NCBI GenBank assembly: GCA_013997645.1
Contig: PNKB01000039.1
Location: 1-32,910 of the forward strand
DNA: 32,910 nucleotides
Reading direction: 5' to 3'
DNA from: Cyanobacteria bacterium PR.3.49
GTDB taxonomy: Bacteria > Cyanobacteriota > Vampirovibrionia > Obscuribacterales > Obscuribacteraceae
Position numbers and translations under genes: made by a program. A model generated the notes under the pieces. The model worked only from the letters and a program-made list of their open reading frames with translations. It searched no databases and was not told where the DNA came from. Numbering within the stretch: position 1 is the first letter of the stretch; the number at the start of each line of letters is the position of its first letter. This document shows positions 7,842-15,713 of this stretch, in pieces.

Positions 7842-8696
7842 ATGTCGGAAGAAAAACAAGGCCATTGGTTTTCGAACATCTCCAAAGCCGTCAGCAAGTT
7901 GGCGACAGGCGACCGCGCCATGGACTGCAGTTTCGAGCAACTCAAAAAATTCCAAGAAACCTGCGAAGAAGCTGTTGCCGGCGCGATGGCTGGGCAAAGT
8001 TTGCTCGAAGTCGAGATCGAAAAGAACACGGAAAATGCCATGCTTTGGGAAACTCGCGCAAGAGCGGCTGTCGAGGAAAACAATGAAGATCTTGCTATCG
8101 AAGCCTTGCGCCGCAAATATTCGTTTGTACAATCTTCAAAGGAATACGAATCTCGACTACCCCTCATGCGGCAGAGGCGCTTGCATTTAAAAGCTCGCTT
8201 CACCGCGGTAACTGTAGTCATTCACCGATTGAGCATACTGAAAGGAATGTTTGAAGCGCTCCCGGAGCAGAGCACATTGCGCGATAACTTGATAGCTGCA
8301 ATCAAAGATTTCGTGGACAACTTGTCTGCTTTCGCCAGTGAATCGGAAGAGCGAAGCTTCAATACTACCCTCGTCCTTGTGGAACAGCGCATACACAAGC
8401 TAGAACAGCAACTGGCAGGATGCGCAATTTCGCACAAGAAGAGAAATCCAAAGGAAGCTCAAAAGTTTGAGAATGCAATAGCGGACCTAAGAACATCAAC
8501 GCAAACAGTCATTTGGAAATTCGAAGAAGATCTTGAAAATCAGCGAAGCATCGAGACACAGCGCATCAAGGAACGAAACGAAGATGGTGCGTGGGAAGCA
8601 CGCCAAAACACATGGGCAAACGAGAAAGCGCTGGAGGCATTGCATGAGAATCTGCGCTGCCTGCAAAGTGTTCTCAATGATCCATCGGAACAGTAA
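7842..8696 (+). CDS. PspA/IM30-like coiled-coil protein
   Basis: The product has 284 residues, almost entirely charged heptads. Residues about 30-110 match the PspA/IM30 (bacterial ESCRT-III) core: a helix with LLEVEIEKN, then WETRARAAVEENNEDLAIEALRRK, the typical W-x-x-RA...A...G/N-x-EDLA-x-EAL pattern. The C-terminal half diverges and lacks clear helices 4-5. Family members polymerise on stressed membranes and preserve their integrity. No pspB/C/F-type partner or thylakoid gene is nearby. The ATG at 7842 lacks a strong ribosome binding site. The stop codon lies two bases from the stop of the convergent gene at 8699. Family-level similarity is fairly secure, and equivalence to PspA is not. 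Confidence 0.75.
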   Translation: MSEEKQGHWFSNISKAVSKLATGDRAMDCSFEQLKKFQETCEEAVAGAMAGQSLLEVEIEKNTENAMLWETRARAAVEENNEDLAIEALRRKYSFVQSSKEYESRLPLMRQRRLHLKARFTAVTVVIHRLSILKGMFEALPEQSTLRDNLIAAIKDFVDNLSAFASESEERSFNTTLVLVEQRIHKLEQQLAGCAISHKKRNPKEAQKFENAIADLRTSTQTVIWKFEEDLENQRSIETQRIKERNEDGAWEARQNTWANEKALEALHENLRCLQSVLNDPSEQ

Positions 8697-8698
8697 TT

Positions 8699-9226
8699 TC
8701 AGAACCCAAAAAACCTCACGTGATGCGGATGTTGGTAGTAGTTGGGTGCATGGCGATAATTATCAGGGTAGAAGTGGCGCCGGTCTGAGCGCAGTGCATT
8801 GCCCAGCAAACCTAGTCCCAGACCAAGAGTGGGGACGATGATATCCTCCGGCCGCAGCCCCTCATGGCGGGTTTGAAACGGCTTCCATTCTTGATAGGGG
8901 CGCCTATATGGCTCTGCATAATCGCTGCGTCTCGCACTCCAGTTATTGTGCGCCTGGATGTTTTCCTCGTACCGAACTCGGCGACCATAGGCATCTCGCC
9001 CATTTATCTCGACGGAAACATCATCATGTCCGCCGTGCGAACGCACTCGCAAATCGTCGCCGCGCCCGTTTTGCTCGCGCTGATTGGTTTCCCGCACAAG
9101 GCGTGAAAATTCGCGCGGGTTCAATTGATACATCTCGCAGCGAAGTATTTGCGCTACTTGCTCGCCCTGCCCACGGTCCAACATTGTGGCAAGGTCGCGC
9201 GCTTGATTCTCAATCCTGTAGCTCAT
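8699..9226 (-). CDS. Small paralogous protein A of a tandem pair
   Basis: The product has 175 residues. Residues 1-90 align with the upstream neighbour's N-terminus. The shared pattern is MS..IE..A..LA..LD.GQ...V, then P..F...R...Q.E.NG.GDDL..R, then VSVE and a YGR motif. The C-terminal part contains a Gly/Leu-rich stretch (PTLGLGLGLLGNAL) that may be a short membrane-associating helix, and a His/Tyr/Pro-rich tail. No signal peptide is present. GGAG lies upstream of the ATG at 9226, and the paralogue ends 68 bases before it. No family is recognised. Duplicate retention suggests a real but unknown function. Confidence 0.75.
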   Translation of the reverse strand: MSYRIENQARDLATMLDRGQGEQVAQILRCEMYQLNPREFSRLVRETNQREQNGRGDDLRVRSHGGHDDVSVEINGRDAYGRRVRYEENIQAHNNWSARRSDYAEPYRRPYQEWKPFQTRHEGLRPEDIIVPTLGLGLGLLGNALRSDRRHFYPDNYRHAPNYYQHPHHVRFFGF

Positions 9227-9294
9227 TCCGCAAACTCCATGCTGGGTTTTGCGGCATCTTTTCAGTTTTTCGTGTCCGAACTGTGACGGCGAAA

Positions 9295-9825
9295 CTAGCG
9301 ACGATTGTTGTCGTGGTGGTATCGGCGATCGTCTCGATCACGGTCGCGCCCGCGGTCTCGATCATGATCATGGTCCCGGCGGCGATCGTCGTGCCTATCG
9401 TTGTGTTTTTCGATTGCCCGGCCCAGTACGAGTCCGACAATGCCGCCGATTACAGCGGACTTGCCGTCGATTCCACCGCCGCGATCGTGCGGAACGCGCC
9501 CATACGGCACGTCAGAAATCGGCGGGATATCGATGTATCCGACCAACTCGCGCTCGCGGTGAGGACGTCCGTACCGGTCGTAGTTGGTGACATCGACGGA
9601 GACTTCATCAATAAAATAACCATCCTGTCCACGCACTTTTCTGATGTTCAAATCGTCGCCCAACCCATTGCGTTCTTGCTGTTGAATCAGGCGCGTCATG
9701 TAAGCGAAGCTTTCAGGGTCATTAATCGAATCATTCTGCAACTGTCTGATGACGCTATTGCTCTGCCCGCTGTCCAGCGCGTACGCCATTTGGCCAGCTC
9801 GCTCTTCGATCCAATCGTGACTCAT
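9295..9825 (-). CDS. Small paralogous protein B with Arg/Asp-rich tail
   Basis: The product is 176 residues from the ATG at 9825, chosen over a longer frame because GAGGTAA precedes it and because it matches the start of its paralogue. The conserved N-terminal 90 residues include QQERNGLGDDLNIRK and EVSVDV. Next comes a glycine-zipper-like hydrophobic helix (SAVIGGIVGLVLGRAIE, about 130-146). The last 40 residues are a low-complexity run of Arg, Asp and His. The helix plus charged tail suggests membrane association with an exposed polyampholyte end. The start lies five bases after the stop of the glycosyltransferase gene, so translation is probably coupled. Confidence 0.78.
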   Translation of the reverse strand: MSHDWIEERAGQMAYALDSGQSNSVIRQLQNDSINDPESFAYMTRLIQQQERNGLGDDLNIRKVRGQDGYFIDEVSVDVTNYDRYGRPHRERELVGYIDIPPISDVPYGRVPHDRGGGIDGKSAVIGGIVGLVLGRAIEKHNDRHDDRRRDHDHDRDRGRDRDRDDRRYHHDNNRR

Positions 9826-9830
9826 CCCAT

Positions 9831-11144
9831 TTACCTCAGTCCACCAACTGAGGGTAATTGTTCCGGCTTTGTGTGGCACCTGCGTGTCAACTGATGCGGA
9901 AAACCCGTATTTGGCAGTTCACGCAGCAGGAAGCGCAGTATCTGTAGATATGCCGCAGACAGAATCAAAACAAAAACCATGGGTTGAGGTTGCAGCAAAT
10001 GAAACGCAAAGATCAAGAAATATCCCGTAATCGCCACCCACAACATTGCCGACACTCCGCCCAGGTTCGGCATCTTCGACTTACTGAGCTGCCATATCCC
10101 GAGCAGCCCAATTGCCGCTCCGGACAGGTCGTAGAACAGCAGATGCGGTTCGATTACAGGCATTGCAAGAAATGAGAGTGATAATGCAAGCAAGTAAAAC
10201 TTTGATCTCTGCAATTGCTTCGATGCGCGCAGACCAACCCAAAGCGTAGCTGCGCCGACAACTCCGGCTGCGCTGTAGCAAACAATTTTAGCCACTTCGC
10301 GAAACTCCACAGGGAGATTCAAAATAGACAGAGCAGGAAGAGATGTATAGATGAACGTGCGATGCAAAAGATGCGGATCGAAGAAATAGAGCTCGGCGAG
10401 CTTAAGTCCATGCAGCCAGGGCAGCATCATATGTGGTGCGGCAAGATACAGAAACACAATCCAGAATGCAACGCCGAGAATCAGCCCAGGGAGAATTTTC
10501 TTGTTGCGCCAAAATGAAATTGCAGCGAAAAGACCGGCAATAATCAGATATTTCGGGTTCAAGAACGTTATGGACAGACACAAACCTGCCAATACCGATC
10601 TATTTTTGCCCGCAAACCAAAATCCAAGACAGAGCGGCAACACGCCAAAAATCAGTCCCTGCTGCCCAAATTTGATCATCATGAACCATGGAGCAAAGCA
10701 AAAGCAGAACAAGAATGCATCCAGAACGCGCAGGCGCAACGGCTTTGCCACCATGAAGGCAATAGCAACTGTCGCCAATCCGTTCAACACCTGCCAGATG
10801 AGCAAAGCCGTATCAACACTGAAGTTTGAGAGATAGGAGAACAAAAATGCATTAAGCGGCGAATACTGCCAAACCGGATACGAACCCGAAGGAAGAGTAC
10901 TGAGTGTCTCATGAGCAATTGCTGGAAAACTGCTCCCAACGTAAGTTTTCGCGCTCATCTCCGGATAGAGAAGCTGCACATTTCCGCTCGTTGCTATCTT
11001 GCCGGCAACATAGCAACTATTTGCAAAATCAGTGGCTTCCACCAAATCGCGGCGATGAAAATCAACCCAGAGCAGCCACCAGATCATGGCAGTGCAAAGC
11101 ACAATTGCTGATGCTCGCACAATCCAAACGAGTTTGATATTCAC
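9831..11144 (-). CDS. GT87-like polyprenol-phosphate-dependent glycosyltransferase
   Basis: The product has 437 residues and about ten to twelve transmembrane helices. The N-terminal helix is followed by a loop TDFANSCYVAGK with Asp39, then LLYPEM and a P-x-x-QYSPLNAFLF segment. This order (DF..Y..A...G...LY......Y.P) is the GT87/DUF2029 signature shared with mycobacterial PimE, where the loop Asp is catalytic. Such enzymes transfer a sugar from a polyprenyl-phosphate donor to a lipid or glycan on the outer face of the inner membrane. The start is GTG at 11144 without a strong binding site. It heads a minus-strand unit with the two small paralogues at 9825 and 9226. Donor and acceptor are unknown. 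Confidence 0.8.
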   Translation of the reverse strand: MNIKLVWIVRASAIVLCTAMIWWLLWVDFHRRDLVEATDFANSCYVAGKIATSGNVQLLYPEMSAKTYVGSSFPAIAHETLSTLPSGSYPVWQYSPLNAFLFSYLSNFSVDTALLIWQVLNGLATVAIAFMVAKPLRLRVLDAFLFCFCFAPWFMMIKFGQQGLIFGVLPLCLGFWFAGKNRSVLAGLCLSITFLNPKYLIIAGLFAAISFWRNKKILPGLILGVAFWIVFLYLAAPHMMLPWLHGLKLAELYFFDPHLLHRTFIYTSLPALSILNLPVEFREVAKIVCYSAAGVVGAATLWVGLRASKQLQRSKFYLLALSLSFLAMPVIEPHLLFYDLSGAAIGLLGIWQLSKSKMPNLGGVSAMLWVAITGYFLIFAFHLLQPQPMVFVLILSAAYLQILRFLLRELPNTGFPHQLTRRCHTKPEQLPSVGGLR

Positions 11145-11348
11145 GCGTGACGCCTGCAGCTACCGAGGTGCGGACATCAATAAGTAACTTGTTGACGCCT
11201 CGAGGCCACAATAACCCAGACGTAACTTTCACGCTTCTCAAGCTTGTTTTCTTAATACAACAACCATGGAAAGACAAACAGCAAGATCAGGCACCCGTGT
11301 CTTAAATTCGTTTCGTTAGCACACCCAATAAAACAACAAATTGGAACT

Positions 11349-11705
11349 TCATTCTTTGTCATATGGCTGATTTTCAGCGCTAAAACTGACGGTATCCTCG
11401 AAGTTTCTACGTCCCCATTTCACTATTTCGTTCAAAACGGGTGTGAGTGTCTTACCTCTTTCGGTTGGCGAATAGCTCATCCTGAGACGGTGCGAGCTGT
11501 ATGGTGACTTCTCAATCAATCCAGCTCTTTCGAGTTTGTGCAAACGATCAGTTAAAACGCTCGAAGAGATTTTCTCCGGCGAAGCAAGAAATTCTTCGAA
11601 TTTTGTTTTGTTGAGAAACAGCAAATCGCGCAGAACAACAAGCGTCCACTTGTCGCCGATTAGATCCAATGTGCATGTAATCGGACAGTCAGAGCGCCTG
11701 TTCAT
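11349..11705 (-). CDS. HxlR family transcriptional regulator
   Basis: The product has 118 residues, the usual HxlR length. It opens with the family hallmark CPITCTLDLIGDKWTLVVLR, whose Cys7 corresponds to the redox- or electrophile-sensing cysteine of YodB/HypR-type members. A second Cys at 11 is less usual. The winged helix follows: FEEFLASPEKISSSVLTDRL (recognition helix) and LIEKSPYSSHRLRMSYSPTERG (wing). Members are dimeric and usually repress adjacent metabolic or detoxification genes. It starts 35 bases after the thiolase gene on the same strand and so is probably co-transcribed. A perfect palindrome at the operon promoter (13045-13058) is its likely operator. The effector is unknown. 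Confidence 0.93.
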   Translation of the reverse strand: MNRRSDCPITCTLDLIGDKWTLVVLRDLLFLNKTKFEEFLASPEKISSSVLTDRLHKLERAGLIEKSPYSSHRLRMSYSPTERGKTLTPVLNEIVKWGRRNFEDTVSFSAENQPYDKE

Positions 11706-11740
11706 TTACTTAATTTGAAACCACCGTGATCCTTCACTTC

Positions 11741-12961
11741 CTATACTCTTTCAATAACCGCAGCAATACTCTGCCCGCCTGCCACACAAAGAGTGACACA
11801 GCCAATGCTTTTATCTTCCTTTTCCAGAGCAGTGATAAGTGATACCAGCAATATTGACCCGGTGGCGCCCAGTGGGTGACCAAGCGCAATGGCACCACCA
11901 TTGACGTTAACGCGCGCCGGATCGAGATCAAGTCTGCGCATGGTTTGAATCGGAACGACTGCAAAAGCTTCGTTGATCTCCCACAAATCAATGTCCTTAG
12001 CCGACATGCCGCAAGTTTTTAAAATCTGGTTGCAACAGGCCGAAGGTCCTGTGAGCATGGAGATAGGGTCGCTGCCGCGCGTGCTGATACCGAGGATGCG
12101 CGCGCGCGGTTGTGCATTTGATTGAGAAACAAAATCCTCATTGGCGATGAGAACAGCAGCAGCACCATCGGCGATTCCACTGGAATTTCCTGCGGTGTGC
12201 ACAGGCGAAACCTGCGGAATTTCCTTTCCTGCGCCGATTAGACCCTGAGCCGTCAATTGCTCTTCCAACGCGGCGAATGCGGGTTTTAACTGACTCAAAC
12301 CTTCCATAGAAGCGTCCGGTCTGATGTGATCATCGGCAGTTAAATATGGCTTGCCGCTGTCGTCTTTGACCAGAGCATAAGCCGATGCAAAATAGTTCTT
12401 TTGCGCTGCTGCATGGGCTTTGCGATGCGACAAAAGCGCGAATTCGTCCAGTTCTTTCCGGCTGAAATTGTCGGTGGCAGCAATGAAATCGGCGCTGATT
12501 CCCTGCGGCACTTGAATTAGTTTTCTTCTCAAATGCTCATTATTGCCGTCCATGAATCCGCCGTCGCTGGCCATTTTCACGCGCGACATGCTCTCTACGC
12601 CTCCGGCGAGCGCAACGGAATTAGCCCCGGAAGAGACAAGAGCCGCAGCTAAATTCACCGACTGCAGGCCAGAACCGCAGCACATATTGACGCTAGAGGC
12701 GCTGACCGACCAATCGAGTTCGGCAGCTAAAACTGAATTGCGAGCAAGGTTTGCGCCCTGATCATTCACCTGTGAAACACATCCAATAAATGCTGTTTCC
12801 GCCCTGGCGAGCACTTCCGGCTGCCTTTCCCGCAATGCCTGAATGCACGAGACGACCAGCTGCTGCGGATGTACAGGCGTATAAGCGCTGACACCCTTTT
12901 TGACGCTGGCACGCGGAGTAAAGACTCCGTCAATTATGTATGAGTGAGATTTGTTGGCCAT
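11741..12961 (-). CDS. Thiolase family protein (acetyl-CoA acyltransferase)
   Basis: Thiolases cleave 3-ketoacyl-CoA in fatty-acid oxidation or condense acetyl-CoA units. The product is 406 residues from the ATG at 12961, preceded by GAGAGG. The longer frame to 13165 has no support. The nucleophile is in NMCCGSGLQS (Cys95). The other family motifs follow in order: ALAGGVESMSR, NSSGIADGAAA, NEAFA, GGAIALGHPLGATG (catalytic His) and the C-terminal CVAGGQ (acid/base Cys). The family usually has C-x-G-G-G near the end, and here it is C-V-A-G-G. No 3-hydroxyacyl-CoA dehydrogenase partner is adjacent, so the degradative or biosynthetic direction is open. It leads an operon with the HxlR regulator. 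Confidence 0.93.
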   Translation of the reverse strand: MANKSHSYIIDGVFTPRASVKKGVSAYTPVHPQQLVVSCIQALRERQPEVLARAETAFIGCVSQVNDQGANLARNSVLAAELDWSVSASSVNMCCGSGLQSVNLAAALVSSGANSVALAGGVESMSRVKMASDGGFMDGNNEHLRRKLIQVPQGISADFIAATDNFSRKELDEFALLSHRKAHAAAQKNYFASAYALVKDDSGKPYLTADDHIRPDASMEGLSQLKPAFAALEEQLTAQGLIGAGKEIPQVSPVHTAGNSSGIADGAAAVLIANEDFVSQSNAQPRARILGISTRGSDPISMLTGPSACCNQILKTCGMSAKDIDLWEINEAFAVVPIQTMRRLDLDPARVNVNGGAIALGHPLGATGSILLVSLITALEKEDKSIGCVTLCVAGGQSIAAVIERV

Positions 12962-13033
12962 TTTCGTCACGCCTCTCAAGCGCAGATAACGTTGAAATTG
13001 ACTCAGGTTTTTTACATGTTTTTCTACACCCTG

Positions 13034-13058
13034 ATCATAACACGTAACTTGCAAGTTA
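13034..13058 (-). promoter_or_regulatory. Promoter with overlapping palindromic operator for thiolase-hxlR
   Basis: On the minus strand TATGAT (13034-13039) is a good -10. Immediately upstream is the 14-base perfect palindrome TAACTTGCAAGTTA (13045-13058), which fills the spacer and reaches the -35 position, where only a weak TTCTAA is present. The transcript would have a leader of about 65 bases. Dimeric HxlR proteins bind such dyads, so autoregulation is the simplest reading. Confidence 0.6.
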
Positions 13059-13198
13059 GAAGCTAGGACGGAAATTGGCGGCAAGATTAATAAGTCTAGC
13101 CCTACTATTGCAGGTAAGTTTTGGCTCGCTCTTGTCGCCAAAACGAAACAACCGTAGAGGCACATTTCTAATTGCAGACGGCCCAGAACACAGCTACT

Positions 13199-13303
13199 TT
13201 ATTGCGAGCTGAAAATCATCCTTATCAAGATCGCGATGCCAATCACGACAAGCAAAATGAAAGCCGGCGGAAATCGATCGATGAAGCCTTTGAATCTAGT
13301 CAT
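13199..13303 (-). CDS. Possible single-pass membrane microprotein (34 residues)
   Basis: An open frame from the ATG at 13303 encodes MTRFKGFIDRF, then a hydrophobic helix of about 18 residues (FILLVVIGIAILI) and RMIFSSQ. Positive charges flank one continuous membrane segment, as in many bacterial small membrane proteins. A consensus TATAAT lies on the same strand at 13334-13339 with a weak -35. A six-codon frame (MKRAVI) ends in the ATGA overlapping the start. There is no strong ribosome binding site. It would be the only gene in a long gap. Chance hydrophobic frames of this size do occur, so confidence is limited. Confidence 0.4.
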   Translation of the reverse strand: MTRFKGFIDRFPPAFILLVVIGIAILIRMIFSSQ

Positions 13304-14032
13304 ATCACTGCACGCTTCATGAAGTATGTCTTGATTATATGCCAGTTCCTGGGCCAAACGAATTGAAGCAAGTGCACGCGCGAGCCGTTAATCCCTGCTC
13401 ACAAGCGAGAAAATTTCGCGCAAATGTAATCCAGTTCAGAAAAATTCGACAGTGGAACATCCGGCTATCCATGCAGCTTTCCGCGAAGCTTTGGAAATTA
13501 GAAATGTCGCGATCGATATATCTTTGATGCAAATTGCATTTGCGTCGGCTTCGGCTGATTAAGCAAGTCTAGCCGCTATACCGGTACTTGACATAAACAC
13601 GCTAACTTCACACTGTGTTATACATTGAAGAGTTGGTATCAAATTCGGTTCTACCAATCCCTTCCTTACTAAGATCTCAAAACTAAATTTCAAAAGTGAA
13701 TTTTCCTCAAACTATCCTCAAATACTGGCAATCGCGAACCTACGAACCCGTCCCAAATCAAGACGAGGCGCCAATTCTGAGAGTGAAGATGCATTCATCA
13801 GAGAGTGGCGAACACAATCACGATCTTAGAGATTCGCAGGATAAGCAGGTTTGCGACTGTGGAAGGTCACCAAAACAATTTCAGAGCATCAGGTCTGTGC
13901 TGACAGAAAGCACCACCTGTAGAGTCAATTTGGATTGGCTTCCGGACAATCTTCTGTACGAATAGTCCGACTTAAACCTCTCAGCACGGATGCCAAGAAG
14001 CACTGTTCAGCGAGCTTCGCACGGCTCAAGCT

Positions 14033-14074
14033 TTTTGATTACAGCCGACTAAACAGTTTTGATTACGGCCGGCT
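14033..14074 (+). repeat. Direct repeat, two 18-base units, period 24
   Basis: TTTTGATTACAGCCGACT (14033-14050) recurs as TTTTGATTACGGCCGGCT (14057-14074) with two A-to-G differences. The repeat is isolated. It may be a local duplication or paired binding sites. Confidence 0.6.
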
Positions 14075-14259
14075 CACGTATCGCAGCTGCATCAACAAAC
14101 CAATCGCATCACTGCTCTAGCGCCCGGCAACACAAGCAGGATAAGCCTTTTTCGCACAATCATGTTGACAAGATGCACTGGGCTTCTCTAGAGCTGACTG
14201 AAGCTGAGTGAACTGTGTTTATTAGCATTCGATCTTTTTGGGCTTTTGAGGTCAAGAAT

Positions 14260-14281
14260 ACAAGAGTCTCTTGTTTATAGA
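14260..14281 (+). promoter_or_regulatory. Palindrome adjoining a -10-like element
   Basis: ACAAGAG-T-CTCTTGT (14260-14274) is a perfect dyad, immediately followed by TATAGA (14276-14281). No good -35 is present at the right distance, which is common for activated promoters. If used, it would give the patatin operon a leader of about 330 bases. Confidence 0.3.
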
Positions 14282-14617
14282 ATCACCAAGCACTTTTTGT
14301 TTCTCGCTTTTTTTAAAACCCTACCCTTTATCTCCATCTGACTTCTGATCTAGGTAGTTCATTTTTCGTCTGCGCCTGCGCGCGTGACGAGAATTTGGAG
14401 CGACCATCAGTTGTTCGTTCACTCATCGGCAATGAGTTCACGAAAGGCTCTTTGGCAGATTGCTTTTCATGAAACGCATTGAAGCGACGCCCGCGCGCAC
14501 CCGTTGCATTCGCTGCAATCGTGCACCGATTCGGCGCCGCGAATTTCTATCCGCTGGAGTGAGTTGAACTGTCGACTTCGTTACTACTTCCTACGCCTCA
14601 AACCAAGGGAATCTAAA

Positions 14618-15676
14618 ATGACAAGCCCAAATGCAGACGTTCTGCGTCCTGGCGAAATGGGCGAGCTGAATGTGGTCTTTGGAAGCGGTGGGAGCAAAGC
14701 GGTTCTGGCTGGTGCCGGAGCCATTATTGCCCTTCAACTCGCGGGTCTGAAACACTTTGCCACCATTGGAGGTGCCTCGGGCGGTTCGATCCCGGCGGCA
14801 TTCCTGGCAAGCGGTGCAGACGCCACGCAAATTCTGTCGCACGCGTTGCAGACAGACTTCACGAGCCTGCTCACCCCCAAGAAGGGCAAGCTCGGACAAC
14901 TGCTCGCGCTCCTGATGAAGTATCGCTTCGAGCAAACGCGTCCGGAAAACGGCGTGTTCTCGAGCGAGAAGCTGGGAGCATTCGTCACTTCCGTATCTAA
15001 GACCTGGCCTGAAAAGTACTGGACTGTCGCCAGTGCGAAATTCGGTTTTGCGCTGTTCACCAAGGACGGCGTGCACCGGATGGGGGTTGGCATCAAACCG
15101 CTGCACGTGCAAAACGAGCCCGTGCCGGTAGGGATGGCGGTCAGGGCTTCCTGCGCTATTCCAGGCGTCATCGACGCCGTAGAATTCCAGGGCGAACCGC
15201 TCTGGGACGGTGCCTTCACCGAATTCGGTGAGTGCCCGGTCGACTTGCCGCCTGCCTATTTCGGCGCCAAGAAATCGGACATCTTCGCCATCGACATCAG
15301 CGAGGAAATCATCAAGAAAAATCGTTGGCTGCGCATCCTCTTCCACATCTTCTGTGGCGGAAAGTGCGTGTCCATCGATGCTGTCCATCCGGAGGAGAAG
15401 GACGGATTGATGCTCGCTCAGCCCATGATCAAGGGGTTCCACGCCATGGAATTCCAACTCAATCTCGACCAGAAGTGGCACGCGGTCGTCGAGGGTCTCA
15501 TCTCAACGGTGGACGCTCTCGAGCGCGGCAAACGCATTCCGGCGGAAAACCGGGAAGCGCTGCTTCGGTTGCGCAATGACCTTGCCGCCATCGACATCAA
15601 GTCGATCCGCAAGCGTTGTTTCGCCAGGCAAGTCGAGGGTGTTTTTCTCAAGGAAGCCCCTCACATCCTCCCTTAA
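14618..15676 (+). CDS. Patatin-like phospholipase
   Basis: Patatins are Ser-Asp dyad acyl hydrolases that release fatty acids from phospholipids. The product is 353 residues from the ATG at 14618, preceded by AAGGGA. It has the Gly-rich oxyanion loop FGSGGSKAV (residues 21-29) and the nucleophile elbow GASGG (Ser54). The catalytic Asp is in WDGA (Asp197). The lysine after the Gly loop is where many bacterial patatins have arginine. There is no signal peptide, so it may act on the inner membrane or be exported by another route. It is the first gene of a plus-strand cluster, with the M28 peptidase 37 bases downstream. Base composition is higher in G+C than in genes upstream. Confidence 0.92.
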   Translation: MTSPNADVLRPGEMGELNVVFGSGGSKAVLAGAGAIIALQLAGLKHFATIGGASGGSIPAAFLASGADATQILSHALQTDFTSLLTPKKGKLGQLLALLMKYRFEQTRPENGVFSSEKLGAFVTSVSKTWPEKYWTVASAKFGFALFTKDGVHRMGVGIKPLHVQNEPVPVGMAVRASCAIPGVIDAVEFQGEPLWDGAFTEFGECPVDLPPAYFGAKKSDIFAIDISEEIIKKNRWLRILFHIFCGGKCVSIDAVHPEEKDGLMLAQPMIKGFHAMEFQLNLDQKWHAVVEGLISTVDALERGKRIPAENREALLRLRNDLAAIDIKSIRKRCFARQVEGVFLKEAPHILP

Positions 15677-15713
15677 GACCTGAAAAATGTGGAACACTTG
15701 AGGAGATAAGAAT

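Larger units (their letters stand above)
13340..14617. other. Gene-poor region before the lipid cluster
   Basis: About 1.3 kb without a convincing gene. The plus-strand frame at 13696-13965 starts at GTG without a binding site and has no recognisable domain. The stretch includes an imperfect hairpin near 13537-13557, a 24-base-period direct repeat at 14033-14074 and a palindrome beside a -10-like element at 14260-14281. It is more A+T-rich than the cluster that follows, which marks a sharp compositional boundary near 14.5 kb. Confidence 0.5.

Noticed and set aside
8908-9894. 328-codon plus-strand frame over the two small paralogues
   Set aside because: The minus-strand frames are paralogous to each other and have ribosome binding sites. 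The plus-strand frame is a shadow with implausible composition.
13696-13965. 89-codon plus-strand frame with a GTG start and a CDCG motif
   Set aside because: There is no Shine-Dalgarno sequence, no domain, and two cysteines are not enough for a metal site. It is left as unsupported.
14591-15481. 296-codon antisense frame opposite the patatin gene
   Set aside because: It is the complement of a gene with an intact catalytic dyad, and it has no ribosome binding site or recognisable domain.
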